DNA of 64,000 nucleotides from Caldilineaceae bacterium. Its GTDB lineage: Bacteria > Chloroflexota > Anaerolineae > Caldilineales > Caldilineaceae. The notes beneath the pieces are model-generated. The model made no database searches. It was not told the DNA's origin and saw only the letters and a list, made by a program, of their open reading frames with translations. Location: the NCBI GenBank assembly GCA_020634755.1, contig JACKBC010000003.1:62001-126000 (forward strand), in the 5' to 3' direction. Of the stretch, positions 46,503 to 55,006 are shown one piece after another. The first letter of the stretch is position 1, and every line of letters begins with the position of its first letter. The position numbers and the translations under genes were made by a program.

Positions 46503-47564
46503 ATGACAGAAACAGCCTTGAGACGATACTGCTGCAAGCGCCAAATAACCCGATGGGCCATGTATGCATCTGTATGCATCTGCGTATATCTGGGGTTCAT
46601 GCCGGCTGCCATCAGCGCGCAGGAGGCCCCCACCGTTGCGCCCAATGCCGTAACGACGCCGGCCCCAACGCCCACGCTCAATCCCACGCAGAATCAGATG
46701 GATGGCGCAACGACGCTGCACGGCTTTGATGAGCCGCGTACCTATGTGGTCAAAGCGGGTGACACATTGCTCACGGTAGCGTTGGAGACCGGTCTGGACT
46801 TGGCCGACGTTTATTGCGCGGTGGCGCCCGCTTTCCAACGCGAGCAGCCGCTGGTAATTGGCGACGTGCTTTCAATTCCGCCTGCTTCTACGCGCTGTCA
46901 TCAGGTAGTTGAGGGCGAGACGCTGGCGTTGATTGCGGCGCATTATGGGGTGACGCCCGATGCCATTGTGCACGTTGTCTGGAATCAATTGGCTTTTACC
47001 GACACCCAGATGCTGACGCCGGGCATTCATCTGCGCATTCCAGCGACGGATGGCATCCCCAGCGCTAATGGCGAAGCGGGCGCCGATCTGGCGTGGATGC
47101 TGCAACAGCCAGTCCAGGCCATGGCGTTTGTGGGCTATGCCGTGGGCGGTGCGCAACCCGCGCCAGCAGAAGCGCCCGTGCCGGAGAATTGGCCCTTTGG
47201 CAGCGGCAACTTTCGCTGGCCCACCTACGGCTGGCTCAGTCAGGATTATAGCTCCGCGCATCGGGCGCTGGATATTGCGGCGCCGCTGGGCACGCTGGTC
47301 ACGGCGGCTGACCGCGGCGTGGTGATCCGCGCCGGCTGGAACGACCAGGGCTATGGCAACTTTGTGGTCATCGATCACAACATCGACTACGTAACGCTAT
47401 ATGCGCACCTGAGCGAGATTTTTGTGGCGGAAGGTCAAGTGGTGGCGCCGGGGCAGCCGCTGGGCCGTATCGGCTCTACCGGCAACAGCACGGGCCCACA
47501 TCTGCACTTTGAGATTCGCGACTTTGGCCGACTGACCGATCCAATACCACTGTTGGTGAGGTAG
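46503..47564 (+). CDS. LysM-domain M23 family metallopeptidase
   Basis: This exported protein of 353 residues probably acts on peptidoglycan. The N-terminus has a basic stretch and a hydrophobic signal (about 20-38). A Pro/Thr-rich linker leads to two LysM domains: TYVVKAGDTLLTVALETG (about 80-130) and HQVVEGETLALIAAHYGV (about 135-180). The C-terminal M23 domain keeps the zinc-binding motifs HRALDIAAP (HxxxD) and GPHLHFEI (HxH), with NFVVIDHNIDYVTLYAHL between them. The M23 family includes lysostaphin-like endopeptidases and NlpD-like activators; the residues suggest a working enzyme. An in-frame TTG at 46491 is less likely than the ATG at 46503. The last 89 bp overlap the convergent methyltransferase frame. 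Confidence 0.93.
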   Translation: MTETALRRYCCKRQITRWAMYASVCICVYLGFMPAAISAQEAPTVAPNAVTTPAPTPTLNPTQNQMDGATTLHGFDEPRTYVVKAGDTLLTVALETGLDLADVYCAVAPAFQREQPLVIGDVLSIPPASTRCHQVVEGETLALIAAHYGVTPDAIVHVVWNQLAFTDTQMLTPGIHLRIPATDGIPSANGEAGADLAWMLQQPVQAMAFVGYAVGGAQPAPAEAPVPENWPFGSGNFRWPTYGWLSQDYSSAHRALDIAAPLGTLVTAADRGVVIRAGWNDQGYGNFVVIDHNIDYVTLYAHLSEIFVAEGQVVAPGQPLGRIGSTGNSTGPHLHFEIRDFGRLTDPIPLLVR

Positions 47565-48429
47565 AGTGGATAATCAAATGCCCTCTTGATAGCCACTTTT
47601 TCTGCGTATTTACGGCATACCCCATCTCGCGTAATTTGTGCGCGCTGGCTGTAAACCAGTGACGGGCGCCCCAAATTTGCGTGGCCGCAGATTCCAGCGC
47701 GGCCTGTTTCCAGGCTTGAAAAAAATAATAAATTGGTTCATCGGGCATCATGCGGTGGATCAGGCTTTTGGGCAGCACGGCCTGAAAGGCCGCTGGGTCA
47801 AAACCAGCGCGGAAGTTAAGGCTGAAGACCAGCGCCTCCAAGCAATAACCGTTGTCAACGTCATCACGCTGGCGGGCCAGATTGGCCACCCACAGCCGCC
47901 CATGTGGGTCGGAGGTGCCTTCCAGCAGCAGACCGCCCGGCATCAAGCTGCGGCACATTTGGCGGTAGGCCGTGGGGACGGCGCTTTCTTCGTACTGCCG
48001 CAGCACGTTGAAGGCGCGGATGGCGCGGGCGCTTTCGCTTTGACCGGAAGCCGTGGGTTGCAGCGGTAAATTAAAACCGCCCAGTCGGAAATGCGTTCGT
48101 GCATCGGCGTGGGGCTGCGCAACTTCTACGCGCACCGGGTCAATCTCTACACCCAGCACGGGAAGCTGTGCATTGAGCCGACGCAGCCGTTGGGCGCTTT
48201 CCAGCGTGGTAATGGGTTCGGCCCCGTAGCCCAGGTCGACAAAATAGGCGCCATCCCATTGGGCGCCCTGGCGACGAAAGAGCGCGGGATCATAAGCGGC
48301 CAGAAAATTGTCCACGCGCCGCAATCGGTTGCGGGCGGTTTTGCCGCGCGTTGGCTCGCCTTGTGGCCGCCGCGACTGGCTGTGCGGATGGGGCGAAGCG
48401 GGGGCAAGCGTGGCGCGGGATTTGCGCAT
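47476..48429 (-). CDS. Class I SAM-dependent methyltransferase-like protein
   Basis: This is a 317-residue protein with a Rossmann-type methyltransferase core. Motif I is GAYFVDLGYGAEPITT, followed by LPVLGVEIDPVRVEVAQ (motif II with the acidic residue) and FRLGGFNLPL. Later comes LMPGGLLLEGTSDPHGRLWVANL, as in enzymes whose motif IV region is GG-L. The first 35 residues are basic and possibly unstructured. Its C-terminal 25 codons run into the M23 peptidase gene on the other strand (89 bp overlap), so the true end or the biological meaning of the tail is uncertain. The substrate is not known. An alternative start near residue 36 is possible. Confidence 0.78.
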   Translation of the reverse strand: MRKSRATLAPASPHPHSQSRRPQGEPTRGKTARNRLRRVDNFLAAYDPALFRRQGAQWDGAYFVDLGYGAEPITTLESAQRLRRLNAQLPVLGVEIDPVRVEVAQPHADARTHFRLGGFNLPLQPTASGQSESARAIRAFNVLRQYEESAVPTAYRQMCRSLMPGGLLLEGTSDPHGRLWVANLARQRDDVDNGYCLEALVFSLNFRAGFDPAAFQAVLPKSLIHRMMPDEPIYYFFQAWKQAALESAATQIWGARHWFTASAHKLREMGYAVNTQKKWLSRGHLIIHSTSPTVVLDRSVGQSRESQSADVGPCCCR

Positions 48430-48444
48430 GCGGTGCCAAATCCC

Positions 48445-49305
48445 TTACACGCGGGCGATGAGGGCGTCGGCAAAGGCGCGGCTCAGCACTTCGTAAGAGC
48501 GGGTGGCCGTGGCCAGCGGATCATAATCGGGGCGGCGCTGCACCATCATGCTGATCTCCGTGGAAACAACGCCATGGTAGCCGTGGGCCTGCATGGCTTT
48601 TAAATAGCGCACATAGTCGAATTCGCCCTCACCAGGGATTAAATATTGGTGATTGGGCGAGAGCCCCAGCTCATCCTTGACGTGGGTGTGAGCGGTGTAG
48701 GGAACGAGCTTGGCTACCGACTCTTCAATGGGGATGCCCACCACGTTGAAATGGCTAATGTCAAAATTGATGCGAATGGCGGGCGATTCGACTTGCTGCA
48801 TAATGCCCACGGTTTGGGCGGGCGTTTCTACGGCGGCGCCCACGTGATGTTCCAGCGCCACAATTACATGGCGTTCTTGCGCATAGTCACCCAGCGCGTT
48901 GAGGCGCTCAATAAGCAAAGGTTGCTGCGTTTCCAGGTCGCCTGGTTGACCGCCAAAGCCGGAGATGACCACCGGCGTCTGCGGGCGATCTAAGCTGTGG
49001 CTTTTTTCCGCTATATCGGCGGCTAGGTCGATGGTGCGTTGCACATAGCGACTGTTTTCGGCATAGCGTGCGGCATCCGCTTCAATCAGGCTGAGATAGG
49101 ACGAGACGGCCGAGAGAACTAAATTGTGCTGTTCCAGCAGCTGTAGGATGCGCGTCACTTGGCCATCGTCGAGCTGATCCAGCGCCGTGCTAAAGCGAGG
49201 CAGCACGCCGATCTCTACGGCGTCAAAGCCCAGTTGGCCCAGATGGGCCAGGGTTGTGTCTATGGGCAAATCGGGCATGCCCCAGGTGCTATAGCCGAGT
49301 AGCAT
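48445..49305 (-). CDS. Sugar phosphate isomerase/epimerase family protein (xylose-isomerase-like TIM barrel)
   Basis: This protein of 286 residues fits the AP-endonuclease-2/xylose-isomerase-like barrel family. The metal ligands can be traced through IVALEHHVG (Glu), INFDISHFNVVGIP (Asp and His), TAHTHVKDELG (His) and VVSTEISMM (Glu). Members act on sugars, inosose or hydroxypyruvate, or are of unknown specificity, so no exact reaction is given. A GAGGAGAAAACC ribosome site precedes the ATG at 49305. It lies 15 bp upstream of the methyltransferase frame on the same strand, so the two are probably co-transcribed. Confidence 0.9.
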   Translation of the reverse strand: MLLGYSTWGMPDLPIDTTLAHLGQLGFDAVEIGVLPRFSTALDQLDDGQVTRILQLLEQHNLVLSAVSSYLSLIEADAARYAENSRYVQRTIDLAADIAEKSHSLDRPQTPVVISGFGGQPGDLETQQPLLIERLNALGDYAQERHVIVALEHHVGAAVETPAQTVGIMQQVESPAIRINFDISHFNVVGIPIEESVAKLVPYTAHTHVKDELGLSPNHQYLIPGEGEFDYVRYLKAMQAHGYHGVVSTEISMMVQRRPDYDPLATATRSYEVLSRAFADALIARV

Positions 49306-49430
49306 TGGTTTTCTCCTCAGGAATGATTCTCACTTTTTTTTAGATGGTTTCATTGTACGGTGCGGCCTGGGTGGCGTCAAATTGCCCAAGCGCGGCAAGG
49401 AAAATCAGCAGACCGCCATAACAAACAATA

Positions 49431-49489
49431 GCGTCGGATTCATCAATCGAGACCGATGCTGGATCGCCAACACCGTTGCGGTGTACTAA
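49431..49489 (+). repeat. Repeat family F2, copy 3
   Basis: GCGTCGGATTCATCAATCG, GAGACCGATG and ATCGCCAACACCGTTGCGGT occur in the same order as at 10352-10404 and, inverted, at 10951-11010. It lies between the barrel gene and the MocR gene. Confidence 0.6.
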
Positions 49490-49511
49490 ACATTGAAATT
49501 GACGTGGTATG

Positions 49512-51029
49512 TTACATGCTCACCAGCGCCCGATGGAGCCTCTGGACGCCAGTGACAATCTCCTGTTCATTTAACATGGCATAGCCCAAGACCAACCCTT
49601 GTCTGGTTTCCGGCCATAAACTGTAGCTTGAGAGGGGCATCACTTCCACGCCCTGTTGCGCGGCCGCGGCGGCGACTATCTCATCGTCTAGTCCGTTCTT
49701 GAGCCAGCCAACCAGATGCAGCCCGGCCGGCGCCGGATCTACTGTGAGGACCGAAGCCAATTCTTGGGCAATGGCGTCAATCAGCACGGCTTGGCGACTG
49801 GCATAGAGCGTGCGCATGCGCCGGATGTGGCGGGCAAAGTGTCCTTCGGTGATAAAATCGGCCAACACGGCCTGATCCATGGCCGAGAGATAGCGATGAC
49901 CGCGCTGTAGCGCTTGGGTAAAGACGGCTGTTAGCGACAGCGGCGCCACCAAATAGCCCAGACGCAGCCCTGGAAAAAGGACTTTGCTAAAGGTGCCGGT
50001 GTAGAGCACGCGGTTTTGGGGACCTTGCACATCGATTCCTTGCAGGGCCGGCAGGGGACGGCCGTGATAGCGATATTCGCTGTCATAATCGTCTTCTAAG
50101 ATCCACGCCTTGGAGCTATGCGCCCATTCGAGCAGGGCCAAACGACGGCTGGCGCTCATGGTAACGCCCGTGGGGTATTGATGGGACGGCGTAATGTAGG
50201 CCATGCGCCCGTGGGGCTCTGCACGAATGCCGGCGACGACCGATAGCCCCTCGGCGTCCAGCGGCACCGGCACTAACTTGGCGCCAGCGCCCAAAAGCGC
50301 CGCCCGCGCGCCGCGATAGCCGGGGTCTTCGATCCAGACCGGGTCGCCGGGATCGAGCAGCACGTGGGCAATGAGATCCAGCGCATGTTGGGAGCCGGCG
50401 GTAATGAGCACCTGTTCCGCCGTGCAGTGAACGCCGCGCGCCGTGCCCAGATATTGGGCCACGGCCTGCCGTAGCGGCCCATAGCCGGCTGCATCTCCAT
50501 AGGTGAGCAATTCCGGCGGTGGATTGCGCCAGCGGCGGGCAACCAGGCGCGCCCAGACATCATGGGGGAACGCATCAAGCGCCGGCACTCCCGTGCGAAA
50601 TGCACGCGGCGGCGTCCCCTCGGTTTGTACATTGCCCATTGGCGTAGCAGCAATCGAATGGTGGCGTTTGGAGACCAGCGCCGCCGTGGAGCCTCTCTGT
50701 GTGAAAATTGACGTCCGTGGCGTGCGCGCATGCAGCAGATCATCCGGCAGGGCGGAGCTAACATAAGTGCCGTCGCCGACTCGGCTCTCCAGATAGCCTT
50801 CCGCCACGAGCTGATCAAAAGCAGCGGTCACTGTATTGCGCGATACGCTTAGGCTGCGGGCCAGGTCGCGCGTCGACGGCAGCCGAGCGCCCGAACTGAT
50901 CTGACCCGCTAGAATCGCGTCGCGCAGGGTGGTGTAAAGCTGCGCATAGAGCGACACGGCTTGGGTTGGATCGATGGAAAGAATGGCGACATCAAAGGCA
51001 GTGGCTTGCTTTACCAAAATTGGCTCCAT
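49512..51029 (-). CDS. MocR/PdxR-type transcriptional regulator (GntR HTH + class-I aminotransferase fold)
   Basis: This 505-residue regulator has the two-part MocR layout. The N-terminal winged helix is of GntR type (about 24-95): LYTTLRDAILAGQISSGARL, then SRDLARSLSVSRNTV-like TRDLARSLSVSRNTVTAAFD. The C-terminal domain is aminotransferase-like (about 140-500). The PLP lysine is Lys349 in YTGTFSKVLFPGLRLGY, and the conserved Asp region is ILEDDYDSEYRYHG. PdxR-type members sense pyridoxal 5'-phosphate and control vitamin B6 genes or transport and redox genes next to them. It is divergent from the PNPOx-like flavoprotein gene with about 110 bp between the likely starts, so that gene is the probable target. 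Confidence 0.94.
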   Translation of the reverse strand: MEPILVKQATAFDVAILSIDPTQAVSLYAQLYTTLRDAILAGQISSGARLPSTRDLARSLSVSRNTVTAAFDQLVAEGYLESRVGDGTYVSSALPDDLLHARTPRTSIFTQRGSTAALVSKRHHSIAATPMGNVQTEGTPPRAFRTGVPALDAFPHDVWARLVARRWRNPPPELLTYGDAAGYGPLRQAVAQYLGTARGVHCTAEQVLITAGSQHALDLIAHVLLDPGDPVWIEDPGYRGARAALLGAGAKLVPVPLDAEGLSVVAGIRAEPHGRMAYITPSHQYPTGVTMSASRRLALLEWAHSSKAWILEDDYDSEYRYHGRPLPALQGIDVQGPQNRVLYTGTFSKVLFPGLRLGYLVAPLSLTAVFTQALQRGHRYLSAMDQAVLADFITEGHFARHIRRMRTLYASRQAVLIDAIAQELASVLTVDPAPAGLHLVGWLKNGLDDEIVAAAAAQQGVEVMPLSSYSLWPETRQGLVLGYAMLNEQEIVTGVQRLHRALVSM

Positions 51030-51139
51030 GACTTTATAAAAAATGGCCCTTGTTGGGTATCCATTTTACGCTAGAATGGAGTGGGTGGCGAATGGATAGA
51101 GCAACCTAATAAAACTGATAAATGAACGGAGAATCAAAC

Positions 51140-51802
51140 GTGAGCGAATTTGCAAAAACCGAACAGAATCGGGTGCGGCGGCTGCCGGCGCGCGGTGCAT
51201 ACGACAAGGCGACCATCTATCCCATTGTTGATCAAGCCCTTATCTGTTATGTGGGATTGGTGGAAGAAGGCGGGCAGCCGGTGATCATTCCCACGCTTCA
51301 CGCACGGCGGGATGATGAGATCCTGCTGCATGGGGCGACGACCAGCCGGCTGCTCAAATATGCGGCCACCGGTGCGCCGCTTTGCATTACAGTGGCCAAT
51401 ATTGACGGGTTGGTGCTGGCGCGTTCGGTCTTTCACCATTCGGTCAACTATCGTTCTGCCGTTCTTTTTGGCCGCGGCGCGCTGGTGGAGAATGAAGATG
51501 AGAAGATGGCGGCCCTGGCGGCATTTACCGAGAAGCTGATTCCGGGGCGCTGGGACGACGCGCGCGGGCCCAATGCGGTCGAATTAAAAGCCACGTCGGT
51601 TGTGGCGGTGACCATTGAGAGCGCATCGGCCAAGGTGCGCACGGGTCCGCCCAAAGACGATGACGAAGATTATGCGCTGGACGTGTGGGCCGGCGTGGTT
51701 CCCATTCAGCAGCACTTTGGCGCGCCCGAGGCCGATCCGTTGTTAAATGACCATGTGGCCCTGCCCGGCTATTTGCACGCGTTGTGCAATCGCTCCCTAT
51801 AA
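51140..51802 (+). CDS. Pyridoxamine 5'-phosphate oxidase-like FMN-binding protein
   Basis: This protein of 220 residues has the split-barrel flavin-binding fold of the PNPOx-like/Nim group. YDKATIYPIVDQALICYVGLV opens the domain, followed by PVIIPTLHARRDDEILLHGATTSRLL and PLCITVANIDGLVLARSVFHHSVNYRSAVLFG. The family includes heme, F420 and FMN binders with varied reduction activities, so the reaction is not predicted. The GTG at 51140 is chosen because GGAG lies 8 nt before it; an in-frame ATG at 51122 has no ribosome site. It is divergent from the MocR regulator, a pairing that suggests control by pyridoxal phosphate. The gene is followed by a decayed copy of the leucine attenuator and terminator. 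Confidence 0.9.
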   Translation: MSEFAKTEQNRVRRLPARGAYDKATIYPIVDQALICYVGLVEEGGQPVIIPTLHARRDDEILLHGATTSRLLKYAATGAPLCITVANIDGLVLARSVFHHSVNYRSAVLFGRGALVENEDEKMAALAAFTEKLIPGRWDDARGPNAVELKATSVVAVTIESASAKVRTGPPKDDDEDYALDVWAGVVPIQQHFGAPEADPLLNDHVALPGYLHALCNRSL

Positions 51803-51880
51803 ATACGGTATGTCTGCTTAGCCGCAACTTCTTCCTCACGAGGAGGCTTGGGCAAGCGTTGAACATCAGCTTAAGATACA

Positions 51881-51915
51881 TGATGGCTCTGTGCGTAGCA
51901 CAACCGCCATCATAC
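51881..51915. repeat. Palindromic repeat family F3, copy 2
   Basis: TGATGGCTCTGTGC on the left pairs with GCAC and GCCATCA on the right. It is nearly the inverse complement of 14799-14833 and lies within the decayed leucine attenuator. Confidence 0.65.
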
Positions 51916-51933
51916 AAGTCCTAGGTTTTGTAG

Positions 51934-51963
51934 AAAAGGCCTCCCACCTGTGGAGGCCTTTTT
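51934..51963 (+). terminator. Intrinsic terminator after the PNPOx-like gene
   Basis: AAAAGGCCTCC and GGAGGCCTTTTT form a strong stem with a 7-8 nt loop and a T-run on the plus strand. The stem sequence is close to the terminator at 55506-55533. Confidence 0.9.
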
Positions 51964-52087
51964 CGTCATGGAAGTAGGGATTAAGTTAGGCCATCGTGTA
52001 CCATTTTCTTATTCAAGCTGGGTCTTTAGAATGAAGGCCTTCCGATTTACCTTTTAACAAATTTCAAAAACAATCGCGGAGCGAGAC

Positions 52088-53605
52088 ATGGAATCATTTG
52101 CGCAGTTAGTGGTTGCGGCGCAGGCCGGCAATGTTGCCGCCTTTGGCGAACTGGTGCGGCGCTTTCAGGATATGGCCGTGGGCTATGGCTACTCGATCTT
52201 GCAGGATTGGTACCTGGCTGAAGATGCGGCCCAGGAAGCATTTATTGAGGCGCACCGGGTGTTGCAGCAATTGCAGGAACCTCATGCATTTCCAGCCTGG
52301 CTTCGGCGGATTGTCTTCAAACATTGTGACCGTTTTACGCGGGGCAAACGACCCGTATTGGTGGCGCTCACGGAAGCCGCCAACCTGGCCGACGCCATTC
52401 AACCGGCCACGGAAATGGAAGGAGCAGAAATGCGCCAGCAGATCATCAATGCAATCCGTTCGCTTTCCGCCGAAGAGCAGGCCGTGATCACGCTCTTCTA
52501 CATGGGCGAATATGCGCACAGAGAAATTGCGGCGTTTCTGGAACTGCCGACTGCCACGGTGAACAACCGGCTGCGCAGCGCCCGCAAACGGCTACAGGAA
52601 AGGATGATGAAAATGGTAACCGAAAATTTACAAGCAGAGCGCCCTTCGCGCAACGATGAATTTGCCCAACGGGTGTTGACCTTTATCAACGCCGCCGACA
52701 GCGGCTATGCCGATGAGGTAGCCGCGACTTTGGCGGAACATCCAGAATTGGTTGATGAAAAGGGTCGGGCGCGCTACTCGACGCGGGATGTGCGGGCGCT
52801 GCACTATGCGCTCAACTATGGCCACACCGATGTAATCGAAAAGCTGCTGGCCGCCGGCGCCGAGATCAACGCCAAAGCGGATGAAAGCTGGGCGCCCATT
52901 CACTACGCATTGCGCGGCGCTCATCCCGAACTGGCCCCCATGCTCGTCGCAAAAGGTGCAGAGGTGGACATCTACGCGGCCGCCGGTCTGGGTGATCTGC
53001 CGAAGGTGCAAGCCCTAGTCGAAGCGGAGTCGGAGCTGATTTACCGACGTGGACCCAGCGGCGCCACCGCGCTACACTTTGCTGCGACTGCCGCCGTGGC
53101 CGCTTATTTGCTGGGGCAAGGCGCCGACGCCAACACCCAAGATGATCGAGGGCGGACGCCGCTGACCTGGAATCCAGGAATTACAGAGGTCGTTGATACA
53201 CTGCTGGCCCACGGCGCTGAGATCATCGATATCTTTCAAGCCTGTGCGCTGGGCGATGTGGCGCGGGTGACCCAAATGCTGGATGCTGACCCGTCTCTGC
53301 TGCACCAGCGCAAAGACCCGCGCACGGGGACGCCGCTGCATGTGGCCGCCGACAAGGGGCAGATCGAAGTGGCGCGACTGCTGATCGAACGGGGCGCCGT
53401 CGTCAACGCCACAACCGATTCCGGCAACATAACGCCCATGCACGATGCGGCCTTTAGCGGGCGCGTCGAAATGGTCAAGTTTCTCTTGACGCAAGGGGCC
53501 GATGCAGCGGCGCGCGATACCGAGTTCAATGCCACCCCGCTAGCCTGGGCGCGCTTTAATGGGCAGGGTGATGTTGTTGCTGTGTTGGAGTCAAAAATTC
53601 CCTAA
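52088..53605 (+). CDS. ECF sigma-70 factor fused to C-terminal ankyrin repeats
   Basis: This 505-residue fusion opens as an ordinary ECF sigma factor. Region 2 is FRRFQDMA-like RRFQDMAVGYGYSILQ and AEDAAQEAFIEAHRVL (about 24-60). Region 4 is LSAEEQAVITLFYMGEYAHRE and TVNNRLRSARKRLQE (about 125-175). About 20 residues later a series of ankyrin repeats starts (about 195-500), with TPLHVAADKGQIEVARLLIERG, TPMHDAAFSGRVEMVKFLLTQG and similar units. ECF factors with extra C-terminal domains are often regulated through them, so the ankyrin part may act as an anti-sigma-like or signal-sensing module. No anti-sigma gene lies next to it. The ATG has GGAGCGAGAC upstream. Confidence 0.92.
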   Translation: MESFAQLVVAAQAGNVAAFGELVRRFQDMAVGYGYSILQDWYLAEDAAQEAFIEAHRVLQQLQEPHAFPAWLRRIVFKHCDRFTRGKRPVLVALTEAANLADAIQPATEMEGAEMRQQIINAIRSLSAEEQAVITLFYMGEYAHREIAAFLELPTATVNNRLRSARKRLQERMMKMVTENLQAERPSRNDEFAQRVLTFINAADSGYADEVAATLAEHPELVDEKGRARYSTRDVRALHYALNYGHTDVIEKLLAAGAEINAKADESWAPIHYALRGAHPELAPMLVAKGAEVDIYAAAGLGDLPKVQALVEAESELIYRRGPSGATALHFAATAAVAAYLLGQGADANTQDDRGRTPLTWNPGITEVVDTLLAHGAEIIDIFQACALGDVARVTQMLDADPSLLHQRKDPRTGTPLHVAADKGQIEVARLLIERGAVVNATTDSGNITPMHDAAFSGRVEMVKFLLTQGADAAARDTEFNATPLAWARFNGQGDVVAVLESKIP

Positions 53606-53684
53606 ACCGCATTGTGACACGGGCGAAATTTTAACATACCAGATGTTCCCTTGGGCTTAACTCCCACGGCGTGAACTGTAAAGT

Positions 53685-54938
53685 TCAGGAGGGCGCCGAA
53701 TCGTTGTTAACCGTATGTACCGTTCGTATCGGGGAACACACAAGCCATAAAGATGGAAGCAGCATGCCAATTACACCAACAGTTACGGTATGGCGTAGGC
53801 CAACCGTTTCGCCAAGTATCCCACCGAGCAATGCTCCTAGCGGTATCATGCCCATCGTCAAAAACCGATAGCTGGCGCTGACCCGACCCAGCATTGGGTC
53901 GGGTGTCAGCATCTGTCTGAGGCTTGTCTGGCTAATATAAAAAACGGCGCCCATCATTTGCGATGCGCACTGCGCAACGCCCAATACGACAATCGCAGCA
54001 ATGGGGATTGCTTTGGCCATAGGCACCAAAAGCAGAAAGAACCCTCCGATAAGATTCGCAATAATTAGCGTGTATCCGATTCCCAGGCGCTGGGCAATTG
54101 GTATGGCAATGATGGCGCCTAAAATGGCGCCTACTCCGCCAAGGGCATAAATGACGCCAAGAGCTGCTGGCGCAATTGCCAACTCCCGGATTGCGTACAA
54201 TACGTACACTGCAACCATGATGTTATTAAAGAACAAATAGAGCATGCTCGATCCGGTGATGAACCGCAAAAGCGGTTCGCCGTAAAGGGTCTGCAAGCCG
54301 ATGGCAATATCTGTCCATAAGCTAGTGCTGTCGTCATAAGAAGCGGGATCTGTTTCCTCGAATCGAATCGTATTTAACAGAGCCGCCGATAGGACGAGGG
54401 AAACGGCATCGACGAGGATGGCCATCGGAGCCGTGATGAGTTGCACTAACACACCCGCCAATCCTGGCCCGACTGCGCCGGCAAAGGATGTGCTGGCGAC
54501 AATGCGGCTGTTGGCCTCCAATACGTGGGGCCGCCCGACCAACACGGGCAGATATGATACGTTGGCAACATCAAACACGGTGGTGCCGATGCCAAAGAGA
54601 AACAGGACACTATAGAGCTGTGCAAGTGTCAGCAAGTTGAAAACTGACGCAATCGGGATTGATACAAGCAATGCAGCACGGGTGATATCCGCCGCAATCA
54701 TCAGCGGACGACGGCGCATGTGATCCACCCAACTGCCTGCAAACAGCCCAACCAGCAAGTTGGGAAGGGTCGCCATGGTCACCAGCAGCCCCATCTCAAA
54801 AGGAGATGCTTGCAAAGTGAGCGCGGCAATAAGCGGGAGCGCAAATTGGGTGATTTGGGCGCTTAATGCAGCCAATGTCTGGGAAGACCACAGGGCGAGG
54901 AAATCGGCGTGACGCCAGAGGTTCGTGTGTTGAGTCAT
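53685..54938 (-). CDS. MFS transporter (macrolide/drug-efflux-like)
   Basis: This protein of 417 residues has about 12 membrane segments and the MFS_3 pattern: LWRHADFLALWSSQTLAALSAQ at the start, then LLVGLFAGSWVDHMRRRPLMI with the loop motif between helices 2 and 3. The group includes MefA-like macrolide exporters and other drug pumps, but the substrate is not known. The frame continues upstream to 54989, but the ATG at 54938 has AAGGAGCTTGAA before it and begins with MTQHTNLW, so it is used. The leader has a strong promoter, a short peptide frame and an intrinsic terminator, as in antibiotic-induced resistance genes. Confidence 0.92.
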   Translation of the reverse strand: MTQHTNLWRHADFLALWSSQTLAALSAQITQFALPLIAALTLQASPFEMGLLVTMATLPNLLVGLFAGSWVDHMRRRPLMIAADITRAALLVSIPIASVFNLLTLAQLYSVLFLFGIGTTVFDVANVSYLPVLVGRPHVLEANSRIVASTSFAGAVGPGLAGVLVQLITAPMAILVDAVSLVLSAALLNTIRFEETDPASYDDSTSLWTDIAIGLQTLYGEPLLRFITGSSMLYLFFNNIMVAVYVLYAIRELAIAPAALGVIYALGGVGAILGAIIAIPIAQRLGIGYTLIIANLIGGFFLLLVPMAKAIPIAAIVVLGVAQCASQMMGAVFYISQTSLRQMLTPDPMLGRVSASYRFLTMGMIPLGALLGGILGETVGLRHTVTVGVIGMLLPSLWLVCSPIRTVHTVNNDSAPS

Positions 54939-54975
54939 TTCAAGCTCCTTGAGGTAAGGGTACCCGTATGGGCAT

Positions 54976-55006
54976 AAAAAAAGGCACAAACTATACGTTT
55001 GTGCCC
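54976..55006 (-). terminator. Leader (attenuator) terminator upstream of the MFS gene
   Basis: On the minus strand GGCACAAAC and GTTTGTGCC form a 9-bp stem with a 5-nt loop, followed by seven T. It lies 38 nt before the MFS start codon and after the promoter, so it would stop transcription before the gene unless antitermination occurs. Confidence 0.88.

Larger units (their letters stand above)
51814..51963 (+). promoter_or_regulatory. Decayed duplicate of the leucine attenuator region
   Basis: CTGCTTAGC, then CTTGGGCAAGCGTTGA, CATCAGC, GTTTTGTAGAA and GGCCTCC occur in the same order as in the leuA leader at 55411-55533. There is no start codon in the leader frame, and Leu codons are replaced (LLSRNFFL instead of LLSLNLLL). 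A 35-bp F3 palindrome (51881-51915) sits where the functional copy has its middle stem. Only the terminator looks intact. It may now simply end transcription of the flavoprotein gene. Confidence 0.7.
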
